A DNA stretch of 64,000 bases from Paenibacillus radicibacter (GTDB lineage Bacteria; Bacillota; Bacilli; Paenibacillales; NBRC-103111). The stretch's first letter is position 1. Each line of letters begins with the position of its first letter. Under the pieces are notes generated by a model that was not told the origin of the DNA, ran no database searches, and saw only the letters and a list, made by a program, of their open reading frames with translations. The position numbers and the translations under genes were made by a program. Shown here one piece after another: positions 52,315 to 62,050 of this stretch. Location: contig NZ_JANQBC010000014.1 in assembly GCF_024721995.1 (NCBI RefSeq), positions 1 to 64,000 of the forward strand, in the 5' to 3' direction.

Positions 52315-52790
52315 TATCTCGTCACATCCTTTATCGCTTTTTCAAAAACAGATTTTGATTTTAATACAGAATCCATGGATTCTGGCATGTTCAGACCATG
52401 AATGTACATCTCCTTTGAATTAGGGGTTACCTCCATCACCACGGAGCCTGGTGTTAAGCAGATTAATAAGGATAGGAGCGTGATTTCCAAATCCCCCTCC
52501 AAATCCGTTTCTACCTTGAAAATACCTGGCTTAACATCGATTTTAGGACGGAGTACATGCTTCACGACCATCATCGCGGATATATTCAGTTCATGGATAA
52601 ACAGAATAAACAGCTTGCCCATTGCGATTAGCGTAAATATATAAAACCGTGTATTAAAGAACCGGCGGATGCACAGTAAAATAAACAGACCAACAAAGTA
52701 ACCACTTATAAAGCTTAAAATGCTCATTTCCTCTTGCAGAAACATCCATAAGTAGGCAATGAATATGTTGAGTAGTACCTGAACGGGCAT
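52314..52790 (-). CDS. mrpE: Mrp antiporter subunit E
   Basis: 158 aa: two N-terminal membrane regions and a cytoplasmic domain with LLICLTPGSVVMEV, the conserved MrpE/MnhE motif. 14 bp after mrpD. Confidence 0.93.
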   Translation of the reverse strand: MPVQVLLNIFIAYLWMFLQEEMSILSFISGYFVGLFILLCIRRFFNTRFYIFTLIAMGKLFILFIHELNISAMMVVKHVLRPKIDVKPGIFKVETDLEGDLEITLLSLLICLTPGSVVMEVTPNSKEMYIHGLNMPESMDSVLKSKSVFEKAIKDVTR

Positions 52791-52804
52791 GGCTGTTCCC
52801 TCCT

Positions 52805-54286
52805 TTATTCAAAAACGGCCTGAATATATAAACTTGGATTCAACAATTCCTCCGCAGCTTGGGTTACATAACCTGTAATTGCTTCAGCGCCGATTCCCAT
52901 AGCAATACTAGCCACCGTGAGTAGAGCGATCGGAAACAATAAGCCTTTCGTCGTCCCCTTCTCCTCTTCTACACTTAGAATCGTTTCACCCCAAAATGCG
53001 TTCATAAACAATTTGATCATCGAGTACAGAATGAACAAGCTGGTCAGCAGCCCAATTCCTCCAAGCCAATAATGACCGGCCTCAAAGACGCCTTTCGTCG
53101 TAAATACTTTGCCAAGAAAGCCGCTTAACGGAGGAATGCCAACCATAGACAAAGCCGCGATAAAGAACATCCAACCTAACTGGGGATGATGACGAATCAA
53201 GCCGCTAATTTTCTTCAAATCACTTGTTCCTGTGAGATGAACAATCGTTCCCCCAATCAAAAAAACAAGCCCCTTAATTAGGATGTCGTGAATCAAATAA
53301 TAAATAGATCCCGCTATGCCAGTGGTCGTTAAAGAGACGAGTCCTGCCATAATAAATCCGACACTTATGACCACATTATAGGTTAGTATTTTTCTCAAAT
53401 CCCAAAAACCAATCGCACCGAGTCCGCCAAAAATCATCGAAAAAGCAGCTAATATCCCGATAACCAGATGAGTGATCTGCGGTTCATGGTAAAAAATAAG
53501 CGTAAACATTCTAAAAATGGCGTATATCCCCACCTTAGTGAGTAACGCAGCGAAAATAGCAGCGATTGCTGTTGGTGGGACGCTGTATGAACCCGGCAGC
53601 CAGAAATAGAGCAATAATCCGGCTTTCATGGCGAACACGATCAAGAACAATAATGCGACGGTCGTAATTAACCCATCCTGACCAATCTCTGCGATCCGGA
53701 GCGATAAATGGGCGAGGTTCAATGTGCCCGTCATCGAATATAAATAAGCTATCCCGATCAAGAAGAACGCCGATGCAATAATATTCATAAAAATATATTT
53801 CAGCGACTCGCGAAGCTGCCTCTGGGCACCTCCCATTGAAATTAGTACATAGGAAGAAACGAGAAACAATTCAAAAAAGACATATAAGTTGAACAAATCC
53901 CCTGTCAAGAACGAACCATTGACACCCGTAATCAAAAATAAAAATAGAGGGTAGAAATAAAGTTTCTCTTGTTTTCGGCCTATCGATGAAAAGGCATAGA
54001 TGACACAGCATACCGAGACAATCGAGGTAGCCATGAGCAGCAAAGCACTGAACATATCGCCCACGAAACTAATACCGAAAGGCGCTTCCCAACCGCCCAA
54101 CTGGATGGTTAGAATACCGCTGTCTTTAATTTGGTTCATCAATAGAACTGAAATGACACCGGTGACTAACAATGCAGCTAGACTAAGAATCCGTTGAAGA
54201 CTTATATTTTTCTGAAATACAATAAGGACCATACCAGTCAACAGAGGAATGATAACTGGCGCGATCAACAAATTATTCATGCTCAT
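52805..54286 (-). CDS. mrpD: Mrp antiporter subunit D (NuoN/NuoM-like proton channel)
   Basis: 493 aa, 14 helices, related to complex I subunit NuoM. Contains the conserved helix-5 Glu (NLYVFFELFLVSSY) and the helix-7 Lys (VFAMKAGLLLYFWLPGSY) used in proton transfer. Overlaps mrpC by 14 bp. Confidence 0.94.
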   Translation of the reverse strand: MSMNNLLIAPVIIPLLTGMVLIVFQKNISLQRILSLAALLVTGVISVLLMNQIKDSGILTIQLGGWEAPFGISFVGDMFSALLLMATSIVSVCCVIYAFSSIGRKQEKLYFYPLFLFLITGVNGSFLTGDLFNLYVFFELFLVSSYVLISMGGAQRQLRESLKYIFMNIIASAFFLIGIAYLYSMTGTLNLAHLSLRIAEIGQDGLITTVALLFLIVFAMKAGLLLYFWLPGSYSVPPTAIAAIFAALLTKVGIYAIFRMFTLIFYHEPQITHLVIGILAAFSMIFGGLGAIGFWDLRKILTYNVVISVGFIMAGLVSLTTTGIAGSIYYLIHDILIKGLVFLIGGTIVHLTGTSDLKKISGLIRHHPQLGWMFFIAALSMVGIPPLSGFLGKVFTTKGVFEAGHYWLGGIGLLTSLFILYSMIKLFMNAFWGETILSVEEEKGTTKGLLFPIALLTVASIAMGIGAEAITGYVTQAAEELLNPSLYIQAVFE

Positions 54287-54611
54287 TCCCCCTTAATTGC
54301 TCCATGTCATCCGTCCCGAAGTTTCGATAGGCGCGGTAACATAAAACGAGTACTAGTGCTGTCACGGCAAAATTAATGACGATCGCAGTTAAAACCAGTG
54401 CTTGGGGAATAGCATCCGTAAAGCCCGGAGCCGTTTCCCCAAGCAATGGGGCAGTCCCCATCTTCAATCCACCGGAAGTTATGATCAACAAATTGACTGC
54501 ATGGCCAACAATCGAGACTCCGAGCACAATGCGCAGCATTTGCTTCGATAAAATTAAGTAGGTTCCAACGGAGATTAAGATACCGACCAATATGACCATT
54601 AATGTCTCCAT
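54273..54611 (-). CDS. mrpC: Mrp antiporter subunit C (NuoK-like)
   Basis: 112 aa, three helices, NuoK-like (GVSIVGHAVNLLIITSGG). I start at ATG 54611 because GTGAGGATC lies 8 nt upstream. It begins one base after the end of mrpB. Confidence 0.93.
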   Translation of the reverse strand: METLMVILVGILISVGTYLILSKQMLRIVLGVSIVGHAVNLLIITSGGLKMGTAPLLGETAPGFTDAIPQALVLTAIVINFAVTALVLVLCYRAYRNFGTDDMEQLRGNEHE

Positions 54612-54612
54612 A

Positions 54613-55035
54613 TTAACGATCCTCACTAATGCTTAGAATAATATTGACTGCGGTGCCAATGACAGCTAGAGCGACTCCAGTATCAAAAATCAAAGCAGAT
54701 GCGAGCTCAGTATCTCCAAAGATCGGCAAATCAAAATGACCGTAGGTCTGCGTTAAAAAAGATTTACCAAATACCACACCCATCGTTCCGGTTCCAATCG
54801 CAATTAACACACCGATCGCCGAAAGCTTCTTGAAATCAACTCGTATATTTTCCCTTACCTTCTCGACTCCAAAGGAAAGATACAGCAGGACAACAGCTGA
54901 TGCCGTGCTTAGCCCTCCAATGAATCCCCCTCCCGGATGATGGTGACCGTTCATAAATAAATAGATCGAAAAGGTCGATATGATTACGGCAGCTACTTGG
55001 GTTACACTTTTCAATATCACATCATTCGTTTTCAT
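54613..55035 (-). CDS. mrpB: Mrp antiporter subunit B
   Basis: 140 aa, four helices, with NGHHHPGGGFIGGL, the MrpB signature. ATG 55035 has AAAAGGAGGG upstream; the start lies inside the end of mrpA by 14 bp. Confidence 0.93.
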   Translation of the reverse strand: MKTNDVILKSVTQVAAVIISTFSIYLFMNGHHHPGGGFIGGLSTASAVVLLYLSFGVEKVRENIRVDFKKLSAIGVLIAIGTGTMGVVFGKSFLTQTYGHFDLPIFGDTELASALIFDTGVALAVIGTAVNIILSISEDR

Positions 55036-57433
55036 ATTGTTCCCTCCTTTTGGAGCGTTGATGAACCAATATATATACACCTAACCCTGCAATGGCGAAC
55101 ACGGATATTTCCAACATCGTATCGAAACCGCGGAAGTCCACTAATATTGCATTGACAATATTTTTGGCGCCTGCCAGCTCATAAGCATTTTCAAAAAACG
55201 ATGTAATGGGTTCAAACAATTTATGTCCATTCGCGGACAACGCAAGCAAGGTTACCGTCAATCCCATCGCGATCGATATGATCAGGTTCATCAGCTTGAA
55301 AGGAATGCGTTCAATCCCTTTCTTCAGCTTAGGCAAATGGTAAAAGCATAGCAGGAACAGCAGTGTGCTCACTGTCTCCACCACCATTTGCGTCAATGCC
55401 AAGTCAGGTGCCCTGAAGATCACAAAGAACATAGAAACCATATAGCCTAACGCACCTAGTGCAACAATAGCCATGATTCGGTTACTGGCAAATAAAACTG
55501 TACATGCGGCGATTACCATCGCAAGCACAAGTCCGACATCAAAAATACTGATAGCTGCATGATTGGAAAAATCGAACCGGATACCATAAAGCAACAGAAG
55601 CGAGCTTACCAATACAATGACAAAGAATGAAAAAATGTAGATCAGATAATGTCTCAAGGAACCTGTCATATACTTGTTGGTTAGAGATGCCGAGAGCCTC
55701 TCCGTACCTGTTAATGCCTGATTGTACCAATGATTCAAAGTTAATCCTTGCGGATAATTACGCATAACCTGAATCCATTTTTTCGATGTTGTGAATAGAA
55801 GAAAACCGACAACAATTACCCCAAACGTCATCAACAGCTCCAAGTTAATCCCGTGCCATGCACTGATTTTCAGGTCATATGAAGACGCCTGCATCGTTGG
55901 TAAAACTGCAGTTAATGCTGGGCTCAGAATATACTTACCCAATACATTGGGGAAGAAGAAAATGAGTATCACAAGTATTGCCAAAATGACTGGCGAAATC
56001 AGCATTCCCCAAGGTGCTTCGTGCACTTTTCGTGTCAATTTTTCAGGACGATATTGTCCTCCAAACGTTTTGAAAATAAAAATCATGCAATAGATAAAAG
56101 TAAATATACTGGCTACCCAAGCAATGATCGGGAACAGGATACCTATGCTGCCCAGACCGAAAATACCAGCTTTTGACACATCATTCACCGCTGCAAAAAA
56201 CATTTCCTTGCTTAAAAATCCGTTAAACGGCGGTAATCCCGCCATAGATAAACCGCCAATCAAAGCGATCGTGAACGTAATCGGCATAACTTGCATCAAA
56301 CCACCTAAATAGCGAATATCCCGCCTGCCTGTCTCATGGTCTATAATACCGACAACCATAAACAAACTGCCTTTAAAGGTCGAGTGATTAAACAGATGGA
56401 ACAAGGCGGCAAATCCAGCTACTGTAAAGATCGTGCCACTCTCACCAGGTCCATAATAGACGGCCAAAGAACCAACCCCAAGCAAGCACATGATTAATCC
56501 CAATTGACTAATTGTAGAATAAGCTAACATCGCCTTTAGATCGGTTTGTTTAAGCGCCGTCAAAGAACCATACAGCAACGTAATGATACCAATCCCGGCC
56601 ACAAGCCAGAACCATACCGAACTCCCCCCGAAAATCGGAGTCATACGCGCCACTACATAAATACCAGCCTTGACCATTGTAGCCGAGTGAAGGTAACTAC
56701 TCACCGGAGTTGGTGCCTCCATCGCGTCCGGTAACCAAATACCAAATGGAAATTGTGCCGATTTCGTAAATGCACCAAGCAAGATACATAGCATTGCAGG
56801 AATAAACAATACATGGCTTTGTATGACTTCCAAGCTCGCAATCATTTCCCGGATGCTGTAAGTATTCGCCATCATAATCAGAATAATAAACCCGGCTAGC
56901 ATGCCGAATCCGCCAAGGACAGTAATCAATAGCGCCTTTAGGGCACCTTGGCGAGAGCTCTTACGCTCGTACCAATAGGAGATTAATAAGAAGGAAGAAA
57001 CGCTGGTTAACTCCCAATATCCATACAGGACTAGGAGGTTATCCGAGAGTACTACCCCCAGCATTGCGCCCATGAACATGAGCAAATAAATATAGAAGTT
57101 ATGGAGAGCCTCTCGAGCTTTAGACATATAGAATATGGAATACATAATGACTAAGCTGCCTACACCACTGATAAGAGTACCAAATAACAGGCTGAGTCCA
57201 TCCACATAGAAGACAATATTCACATCAAGGGATGGAATCCAAGACAATGTGTATTTGTAGGTGCCACCAGCGGCTACACTAGGTATATACTGTGACAAAT
57301 AGATAAAAATAGATAAGGGTACAAGTAAAACGAACCATCCTGTATGAACCCGGTGCTTGAAATACTTAAATAGGAAAGGAACAAGTATTGCACTCATAAA
57401 TGGAAGAAAAATATAGGCATAGAACATAATCAA
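55022..57433 (-). CDS. mrpA: Mrp antiporter subunit A (NuoL-like)
   Basis: 803 aa with about 21 helices. The NuoL-like core contains YWELTSVSSFLLI (key Glu) and KSAQFPFGIWLPDAMEAPTPVSS. The C-terminal domain matches the MrpA-specific extension that joins it to MrpB. Starts with TTG 7 nt after AGGAGG. With subunits B-G it forms the large Na+(Li+,K+)/H+ antiporter that handles alkali and sodium stress. First gene of the operon. Confidence 0.95.
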   Translation of the reverse strand: MIMFYAYIFLPFMSAILVPFLFKYFKHRVHTGWFVLLVPLSIFIYLSQYIPSVAAGGTYKYTLSWIPSLDVNIVFYVDGLSLLFGTLISGVGSLVIMYSIFYMSKAREALHNFYIYLLMFMGAMLGVVLSDNLLVLYGYWELTSVSSFLLISYWYERKSSRQGALKALLITVLGGFGMLAGFIILIMMANTYSIREMIASLEVIQSHVLFIPAMLCILLGAFTKSAQFPFGIWLPDAMEAPTPVSSYLHSATMVKAGIYVVARMTPIFGGSSVWFWLVAGIGIITLLYGSLTALKQTDLKAMLAYSTISQLGLIMCLLGVGSLAVYYGPGESGTIFTVAGFAALFHLFNHSTFKGSLFMVVGIIDHETGRRDIRYLGGLMQVMPITFTIALIGGLSMAGLPPFNGFLSKEMFFAAVNDVSKAGIFGLGSIGILFPIIAWVASIFTFIYCMIFIFKTFGGQYRPEKLTRKVHEAPWGMLISPVILAILVILIFFFPNVLGKYILSPALTAVLPTMQASSYDLKISAWHGINLELLMTFGVIVVGFLLFTTSKKWIQVMRNYPQGLTLNHWYNQALTGTERLSASLTNKYMTGSLRHYLIYIFSFFVIVLVSSLLLLYGIRFDFSNHAAISIFDVGLVLAMVIAACTVLFASNRIMAIVALGALGYMVSMFFVIFRAPDLALTQMVVETVSTLLFLLCFYHLPKLKKGIERIPFKLMNLIISIAMGLTVTLLALSANGHKLFEPITSFFENAYELAGAKNIVNAILVDFRGFDTMLEISVFAIAGLGVYILVHQRSKRREQYENE

Positions 57434-57553
57434 GCTTAAACCTCCTATTTCATGACTTCTGCTTCAGTAACTAGATGTTGACACTTGTTGGTACACAGCT
57501 TTAGTCTTACATAGTTTATCGAATCCTAAACAAACCTTGAGGTGAATTTTAAA

Positions 57554-58255
57554 ATGATTAACGTATGTAATGAGAACATTCAATATAATGAGAGCATTCT
57601 TGTTTGCGTATTTTATGGTCCCAATAGCGAAAGACTAATCAAACGAGGCTGTGCAATCGCTAATATTATGAAAGCTCCGCTATATATATTGACCATTGAT
57701 CCAAAACCATTCGATGCATTAGATGCCGAGAAGTTATTGTTCATCGAACAATGGAAAGATTATGCCCATTCTCACGCTACAGCTCAATTTATTATGAAGG
57801 ATAATGAAAGCCGCCCTGTCTATAAGGTAATTGCAGAAGTAGCTAGAGAAAACAACATTACACAGATCATTCTTGGTCAGACGGCACACAGCCGTTGGGA
57901 ACAAATTACAAAGGGGTCTATCATTAATTCTTTGGTGCGCGAGATTCCCTTTGTCGATCTGCATATCGTTTCCGTTGCCCGTTATATTCGGGATGAAGAA
58001 GGCAATTATCAAAAGGGAGTTCGTGCTTATTTGATCAAAGACGGCAAACAGTATCAGTTAAGTTTCAGTCACGGAAAAGAAACAGAATTTGAAGGGATTT
58101 TCTTTAAAGAAGTTGATACAGATTTCGACAACGGCATTTTCCGTTTTATAAGAGATGCTTCAACACTACATGTTCTTGTTAATGAAGGGATTGTCACTGA
58201 ACTAACAAATGTAGATATGAATACAGTATTGGGTCTGACCGACGCTTTTAAATAA
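57554..58255 (+). CDS. KdpD-like universal-stress (USP) domain protein without kinase
   Basis: 233 aa. Residues about 12-140 form a USP/nucleotide-binding fold with TQIILGQTAHSRWEQITKGSI, as in the USP domain of the potassium sensor KdpD, but no histidine kinase domain follows. The last 90 residues are beta-rich and unassigned. In some KdpD proteins this domain binds c-di-AMP. It is divergent from mrpA (about 120 bp), suggesting a link to monovalent-cation control. Start ATG 57554 is 9 nt after GAGGTG. Confidence 0.75.
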   Translation: MINVCNENIQYNESILVCVFYGPNSERLIKRGCAIANIMKAPLYILTIDPKPFDALDAEKLLFIEQWKDYAHSHATAQFIMKDNESRPVYKVIAEVARENNITQIILGQTAHSRWEQITKGSIINSLVREIPFVDLHIVSVARYIRDEEGNYQKGVRAYLIKDGKQYQLSFSHGKETEFEGIFFKEVDTDFDNGIFRFIRDASTLHVLVNEGIVTELTNVDMNTVLGLTDAFK

Positions 58256-58276
58256 AAAGTTAATTGATAAATAGAG

Positions 58277-58307
58277 TTGACAACTATATAGTTAGGTACC
58301 ATACTAT
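58277..58307 (+). promoter_or_regulatory. marR promoter with embedded palindrome
   Basis: TTGACA (58277-58282), 19-bp spacer, TACTAT (58302-58307). The perfect 12-bp palindrome AACTATATAGTT (58282-58293) lies in the spacer and AGTTAGGTACC follows, so autorepression is likely. Confidence 0.7.
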
Positions 58308-58311
58308 ATCT

Positions 58312-58842
58312 ATGACCAATTTATTTCATGATTCAGCTGACATGCAACTTATCCCTACCCTTGCACAGACGAAGCGTCAGATTGAGCGTTACGGACTCGA
58401 CGTTGACGCGCAAGCTGTGCTCGTTGCCGCAAGATTGATGACCGCAGGCGCTAAACTAGGAAATGCCGCGGACATCCACTTCGCCCGATTCGGATTATCG
58501 ACAGGACGATATCGGCTGCTAGCAGACCTCGAAGATAATGAAGGTGAAGAGCTGCCCTCGCAGCTTGCGGAGAATCTCGGCGTAACACGCGCCACTGTAA
58601 CAGGTTTAATTGACATTCTAGAGCGAGATGGTCTTGTATCTCGACGATCCAGTTCCATTGACGGCCGTCAGAAATCCGTCCTCTTAACAGAGCTCGGTGC
58701 AAAAAAGCTGCGCGACATGGCTTCAGAGCACTTTGCCAGACTTGAAACGATGGTCGGCTCGCTCACCATTGAGGAGCGCACCTTGTTCCTCGACTTGTTA
58801 GGACGTGTGACTCGGGGCATATCGGCGCTGACAGACGAATGA
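58312..58842 (+). CDS. MarR-family regulator
   Basis: 176 aa: winged helix about 60-130 with LAENLGVTRATVTGLIDIL and the DGRQKSV wing. The ATG at 58312 lies only 4-5 nt past the -10 box, so the mRNA may be leaderless; no ribosome site precedes it or the in-frame ATG at 58342. It probably represses itself and the two genes downstream, which carry TTAGG-type dyads in front of them. Confidence 0.88.
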   Translation: MTNLFHDSADMQLIPTLAQTKRQIERYGLDVDAQAVLVAARLMTAGAKLGNAADIHFARFGLSTGRYRLLADLEDNEGEELPSQLAENLGVTRATVTGLIDILERDGLVSRRSSSIDGRQKSVLLTELGAKKLRDMASEHFARLETMVGSLTIEERTLFLDLLGRVTRGISALTDE

Positions 58843-58888
58843 AAGGACACCGGGCTAGTCCAGCTAGCCCATATATTCCACCTTATAA

Positions 58889-58950
58889 TTAGGTGCCTAA
58901 CCACTTAAAGTTTAGGTAGTTTTTTTAAAAACTGATAGTTAGGCGGCTAA
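58889..58950. promoter_or_regulatory. two TTAGG(N2)CTAA-type dyads before the next gene
   Basis: TTAGGTGCCTAA at 58889-58900 and TTAGGCGGCTAA at 58939-58950 share the half site seen in the marR promoter (GTTAGGTACC). They are likely operators for the MarR protein. Confidence 0.6.
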
Positions 58951-58993
58951 TTACATACTCTACGAAGCATATTGGGAAAGAAAGGTGTTGCGT

Positions 58994-59473
58994 ATGCACA
59001 ACAGAAATAACCCTACCCCGGTAGTGAAAATTTATGGTGAACAGTCCAGCAAGACGTGGAAGCAATCCTTCATCTTATGGCGCGAATTGATTCCTGCGTA
59101 TCTCGGCCCTACCATTATGGCTGGGATTGGAGGATTTATCACCGCTGATAAAGTGCTACAAATCCGGGCACTCACAACAATTGGAGGATCTTCATTGCTA
59201 ATTGCATTATTCATGGGCCTTTGGCTTCTTTCCCGCCGTCCCCGTAAACAGTGGTTCGTGCGTGCACCCCGCCTTCTCGTTACCTTGGCGTTTACTATCA
59301 GTGGTGCTTTGTTCGGACTGCTGACGGCTTGGGGATTAGAAACTTTGCTGCCCTTCTTTCTACCAAACAACCACTACCTCTGGTTAAGCAAGGTCCAGTT
59401 TGATTTCCCGTTATCCAGTGCGATCGCTTGTGCGACGATGTCGTGGCGGTGGAGAGGTACTCTCTCGAAATAA
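58994..59473 (+). CDS. membrane protein of unknown function
   Basis: 159 aa, four predicted helices (about 28-48, 58-78, 89-112, 128-145). AAAGGTG lies 7 nt before ATG 58994. It follows marR behind probable operators and precedes the NmrA-like gene by 37 bp; the three genes appear to form one regulated unit. No recognised family. Confidence 0.7.
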   Translation: MHNRNNPTPVVKIYGEQSSKTWKQSFILWRELIPAYLGPTIMAGIGGFITADKVLQIRALTTIGGSSLLIALFMGLWLLSRRPRKQWFVRAPRLLVTLAFTISGALFGLLTAWGLETLLPFFLPNNHYLWLSKVQFDFPLSSAIACATMSWRWRGTLSK

Positions 59474-59510
59474 TAAAATTCATTCACTTTAGTTAAGGAG
59501 CGAATTTCAT

Positions 59511-60386
59511 ATGATCGTAATTTTAGGAGCAACAGGAACGATTGGTAACACACTTGTAAGACGACTTTCAGCCCTTGGACTACCCACCCGAGCATTAAGT
59601 CGGGAGCCAGACAAGCTTCGAGCCCGACTCTCTGACTTGGATATGACAAATATTGAAATCCGCACAGCAGATGCGTATGACTCGGAATCGATGCTTCGTG
59701 CCTTGCAGGGTGCCGAGCAACTATTCCTTGCGTTGTCCAACTGCCCTGATCAAGTTGCTCTCGAGACTTCTATTATCCAAATAGCCGTTCAAGCCGGCAT
59801 CAAGCATATCTTCAAAATCTCAAGTCCCATCTATGATCCTCGTTCGCCTGTCACTGTTGCGAGTTGGCATGGCGAAATCGAGCTTGTGCTAGCAGAGTCC
59901 GGTTTGACCTATACCATCCTGCGTCCTTATGCATTTATGCAGAATCTACTGAGGCTAACACCAACGATTTCTACCCAAGATACGTTCTTCGGCTGCATAG
60001 GTGACGCGCCATGCAACTTTGTTGACTCCCGTGATATTGCCGATGTTGCTGCCGCAGCACTGACGGATCCCGAAGTAGCTGGCCGTATCTATACGTTGAC
60101 AGGCGCTCGAACGTTCACCTATCCTGAGATTGCCGAACATTTGTCGTCTCTACTTCAACGTCCGATTCAATTCATTCATTTACCACCTGAAATACTTCGT
60201 TCTGATCTAATCGAACACGGGCATATGCCATCTTGGCTTGCGGACCATGTCGTTGAAATTCAAACGATGTCGGCCGTGATCAATGAGCAACCGACGGATA
60301 CCGTTGAACGTATATTAGGTCGAGAACCGCGGAGGCTGGAAGCTTTTCTTCAAGAACATATCGGCTATTTTCAACCACGACTATAA
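59511..60386 (+). CDS. NmrA-like NAD(P)H-binding protein
   Basis: 291 aa. Rossmann motif GATGTIGNTLVRRL (6-19); atypical SDR of the NmrA/quinone-oxidoreductase-2 kind, with YTILRPYAFMQNLL in place of a clear catalytic YxxxK. It binds NADP(H) and may reduce quinones or act as a redox sensor. GGAGCGAATTTCAT precedes the ATG. Pairing with MarR suggests a response to electrophiles. Confidence 0.87.
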   Translation: MIVILGATGTIGNTLVRRLSALGLPTRALSREPDKLRARLSDLDMTNIEIRTADAYDSESMLRALQGAEQLFLALSNCPDQVALETSIIQIAVQAGIKHIFKISSPIYDPRSPVTVASWHGEIELVLAESGLTYTILRPYAFMQNLLRLTPTISTQDTFFGCIGDAPCNFVDSRDIADVAAAALTDPEVAGRIYTLTGARTFTYPEIAEHLSSLLQRPIQFIHLPPEILRSDLIEHGHMPSWLADHVVEIQTMSAVINEQPTDTVERILGREPRRLEAFLQEHIGYFQPRL

Positions 60387-60423
60387 AATGTTTGATATCT
60401 TATAAGCAATCCTATAGAGCATG

Positions 60424-60455
60424 AAAAGAGCCATTCAGCAGAATGGCTCTTTTAT
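60424..60455. terminator. bidirectional terminator
   Basis: AAAAGAGCCATTC (60424-60436), AGCA, GAATGGCTCTTTT (60441-60453). Confidence 0.9.
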
Positions 60456-60492
60456 CTTTTTATCCCTATATAATCAGCGCAAACTTTAATCT

Positions 60493-60981
60493 TTAATTCA
60501 ACTCCACGATACGATTCATATCCGTTCCTTCCGTATTATGACCCATGAGTCTATTGAATAAGAACTTAGCCATCTTGAACATGTTGCCGGAATCCCAGTA
60601 CTCGGCAGTGTCCGTTTTAACTTTGATGAGAACGAGGTTCGGATCATCGTATGTGGTTTCCAGTAGTTGCTCGTAAGCGAGGTTCCATAACTCTTTCACC
60701 CTCTCGGAACTTTCCACGAGCTCCGCTTCACCGCGAATCGAGACATAAGAATTACCCACATAGGCTACGTTAACTTGCTTGTTGTGCACCAATTCATGAA
60801 ATTTACCCGTATCTTTCTTGGTCAGGAACCACAGGTTACCGTCGGAATCGACATCTTGGGTCTTCATGGGGCGCGAAACTAAACCATCTTCCGATACCGT
60901 CGTGAGCATCGCGATGTCAATCCCTTTAATCAATTCCTTAACCTTCTCTATCGCTTCTTGCTTATCAGAGGTTGGATTCAT
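60493..60981 (-). CDS. pyridoxamine-phosphate-oxidase-like general stress protein
   Basis: 162 aa, split-barrel flavin-binding fold (LTTVSEDGLVSRPM, LWFLTKKDTGKFHEL), like B. subtilis general stress protein 26. Probably binds FMN or a deazaflavin; substrate unknown. I prefer ATG 60981 (AAAGAG 11 nt upstream) to GTG 60993. A 20-codon copy of its 3' end lies at 51572-51634. Confidence 0.85.
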   Translation of the reverse strand: MNPTSDKQEAIEKVKELIKGIDIAMLTTVSEDGLVSRPMKTQDVDSDGNLWFLTKKDTGKFHELVHNKQVNVAYVGNSYVSIRGEAELVESSERVKELWNLAYEQLLETTYDDPNLVLIKVKTDTAEYWDSGNMFKMAKFLFNRLMGHNTEGTDMNRIVELN

Positions 60982-61021
60982 TGTCTTATTCACTCTTTCG
61001 ATTTGTATTTTTGCTAATTTA

Positions 61022-62050
61022 TTATGTGAAATACTCTAGTTTTGCTTCTGGAAAGAACTTTTCCATATAAGTTTGAAGATTACTTTTAATATCCGCTTCT
61101 TCTTCTTTTTGATAGATGTATTTGCCTATTCCGTATTTCCCCCATTTGTATCTTCTTCTATCTTCATCCAATTCCAACTTCGTCATCGGATAATTCTTTT
61201 CAATCACTTTTTTGGCTGGTTTCGTAAAACGATGCTGGATAAACTCAAACGTCAGATCTTTCTTCGCCTCAGGCGGCAATTCAGCTGCTAATCTTTCAAA
61301 CATCTGATAATAGCCTTCCTCCCAACCTTCATGCAGGTAGATCGGAGCTACGATAAATCCAAGTGGATATCCCGCTCTTGCAACTTTTCCAGCAGCTTCA
61401 ATTCTTTTGCTTAACGGCGATGTCCCTGGCTCGAAATTTTTGATCACATAATCAGCATTGACACTGAATCGAAATCTTGTTTTTCCGTTATGCTTGGCAT
61501 CGAGCAAGTGATCCACATGATGAAATTTGGTAACAAATCGTAGCTTTCCGTACTCCGATTTTCCAAAATGCTCAATTGCCCGTTTAAGTGAATGGGTCAA
61601 ATGATCAATCCCTACAATGTCTGAAGTACATGAAGCTTCGAATCTTGTAATTTCCGGAGCACGTTCTTCCATGTATTTATCCGCAGCTTCAAGGATTTCT
61701 TCTACGTTTACATATGTACGGATATAGGGCTTGCTTCCCATCGTCGTTTGTAAATAGCAGTAATGACAATGTCCCATACAACCTGTTGCAAAAGGAATCG
61801 CATATTCCGCGGAAGGCTTCGATGTATCGAATTTAAGCGTTTTTCTGATCCCAACAACGAGCGTCGATTTGGCAACCCGATATTGTTGAAATTCATTGTC
61901 ACCTGGAAGATTTCTAATTTGATTATGGGAAGTTGTGAATCGAATTTCCATATCCATTTTCTCGAATTTTTCTTTTAGCTCAATGCCTAATTGATAGTTC
62001 AATGCATCAGGTTCAAAGTACACAAGCTTAGGCGTAAATGGCTCAATCAT
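61022..62050 (-). CDS. splB: spore photoproduct lyase
   Basis: 342 aa radical-SAM enzyme. C91, C95 and C98 bind the [4Fe-4S] cluster and C141 is the hydrogen-donor cysteine; these are the same positions as in B. subtilis. It reverts the 5-thyminyl-5,6-dihydrothymine UV lesion during spore germination. It overlaps splA by 4 bp. Scrambled pieces of a second copy lie at 13480-13735. Confidence 0.96.
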   Translation of the reverse strand: MIEPFTPKLVYFEPDALNYQLGIELKEKFEKMDMEIRFTTSHNQIRNLPGDNEFQQYRVAKSTLVVGIRKTLKFDTSKPSAEYAIPFATGCMGHCHYCYLQTTMGSKPYIRTYVNVEEILEAADKYMEERAPEITRFEASCTSDIVGIDHLTHSLKRAIEHFGKSEYGKLRFVTKFHHVDHLLDAKHNGKTRFRFSVNADYVIKNFEPGTSPLSKRIEAAGKVARAGYPLGFIVAPIYLHEGWEEGYYQMFERLAAELPPEAKKDLTFEFIQHRFTKPAKKVIEKNYPMTKLELDEDRRRYKWGKYGIGKYIYQKEEEADIKSNLQTYMEKFFPEAKLEYFT

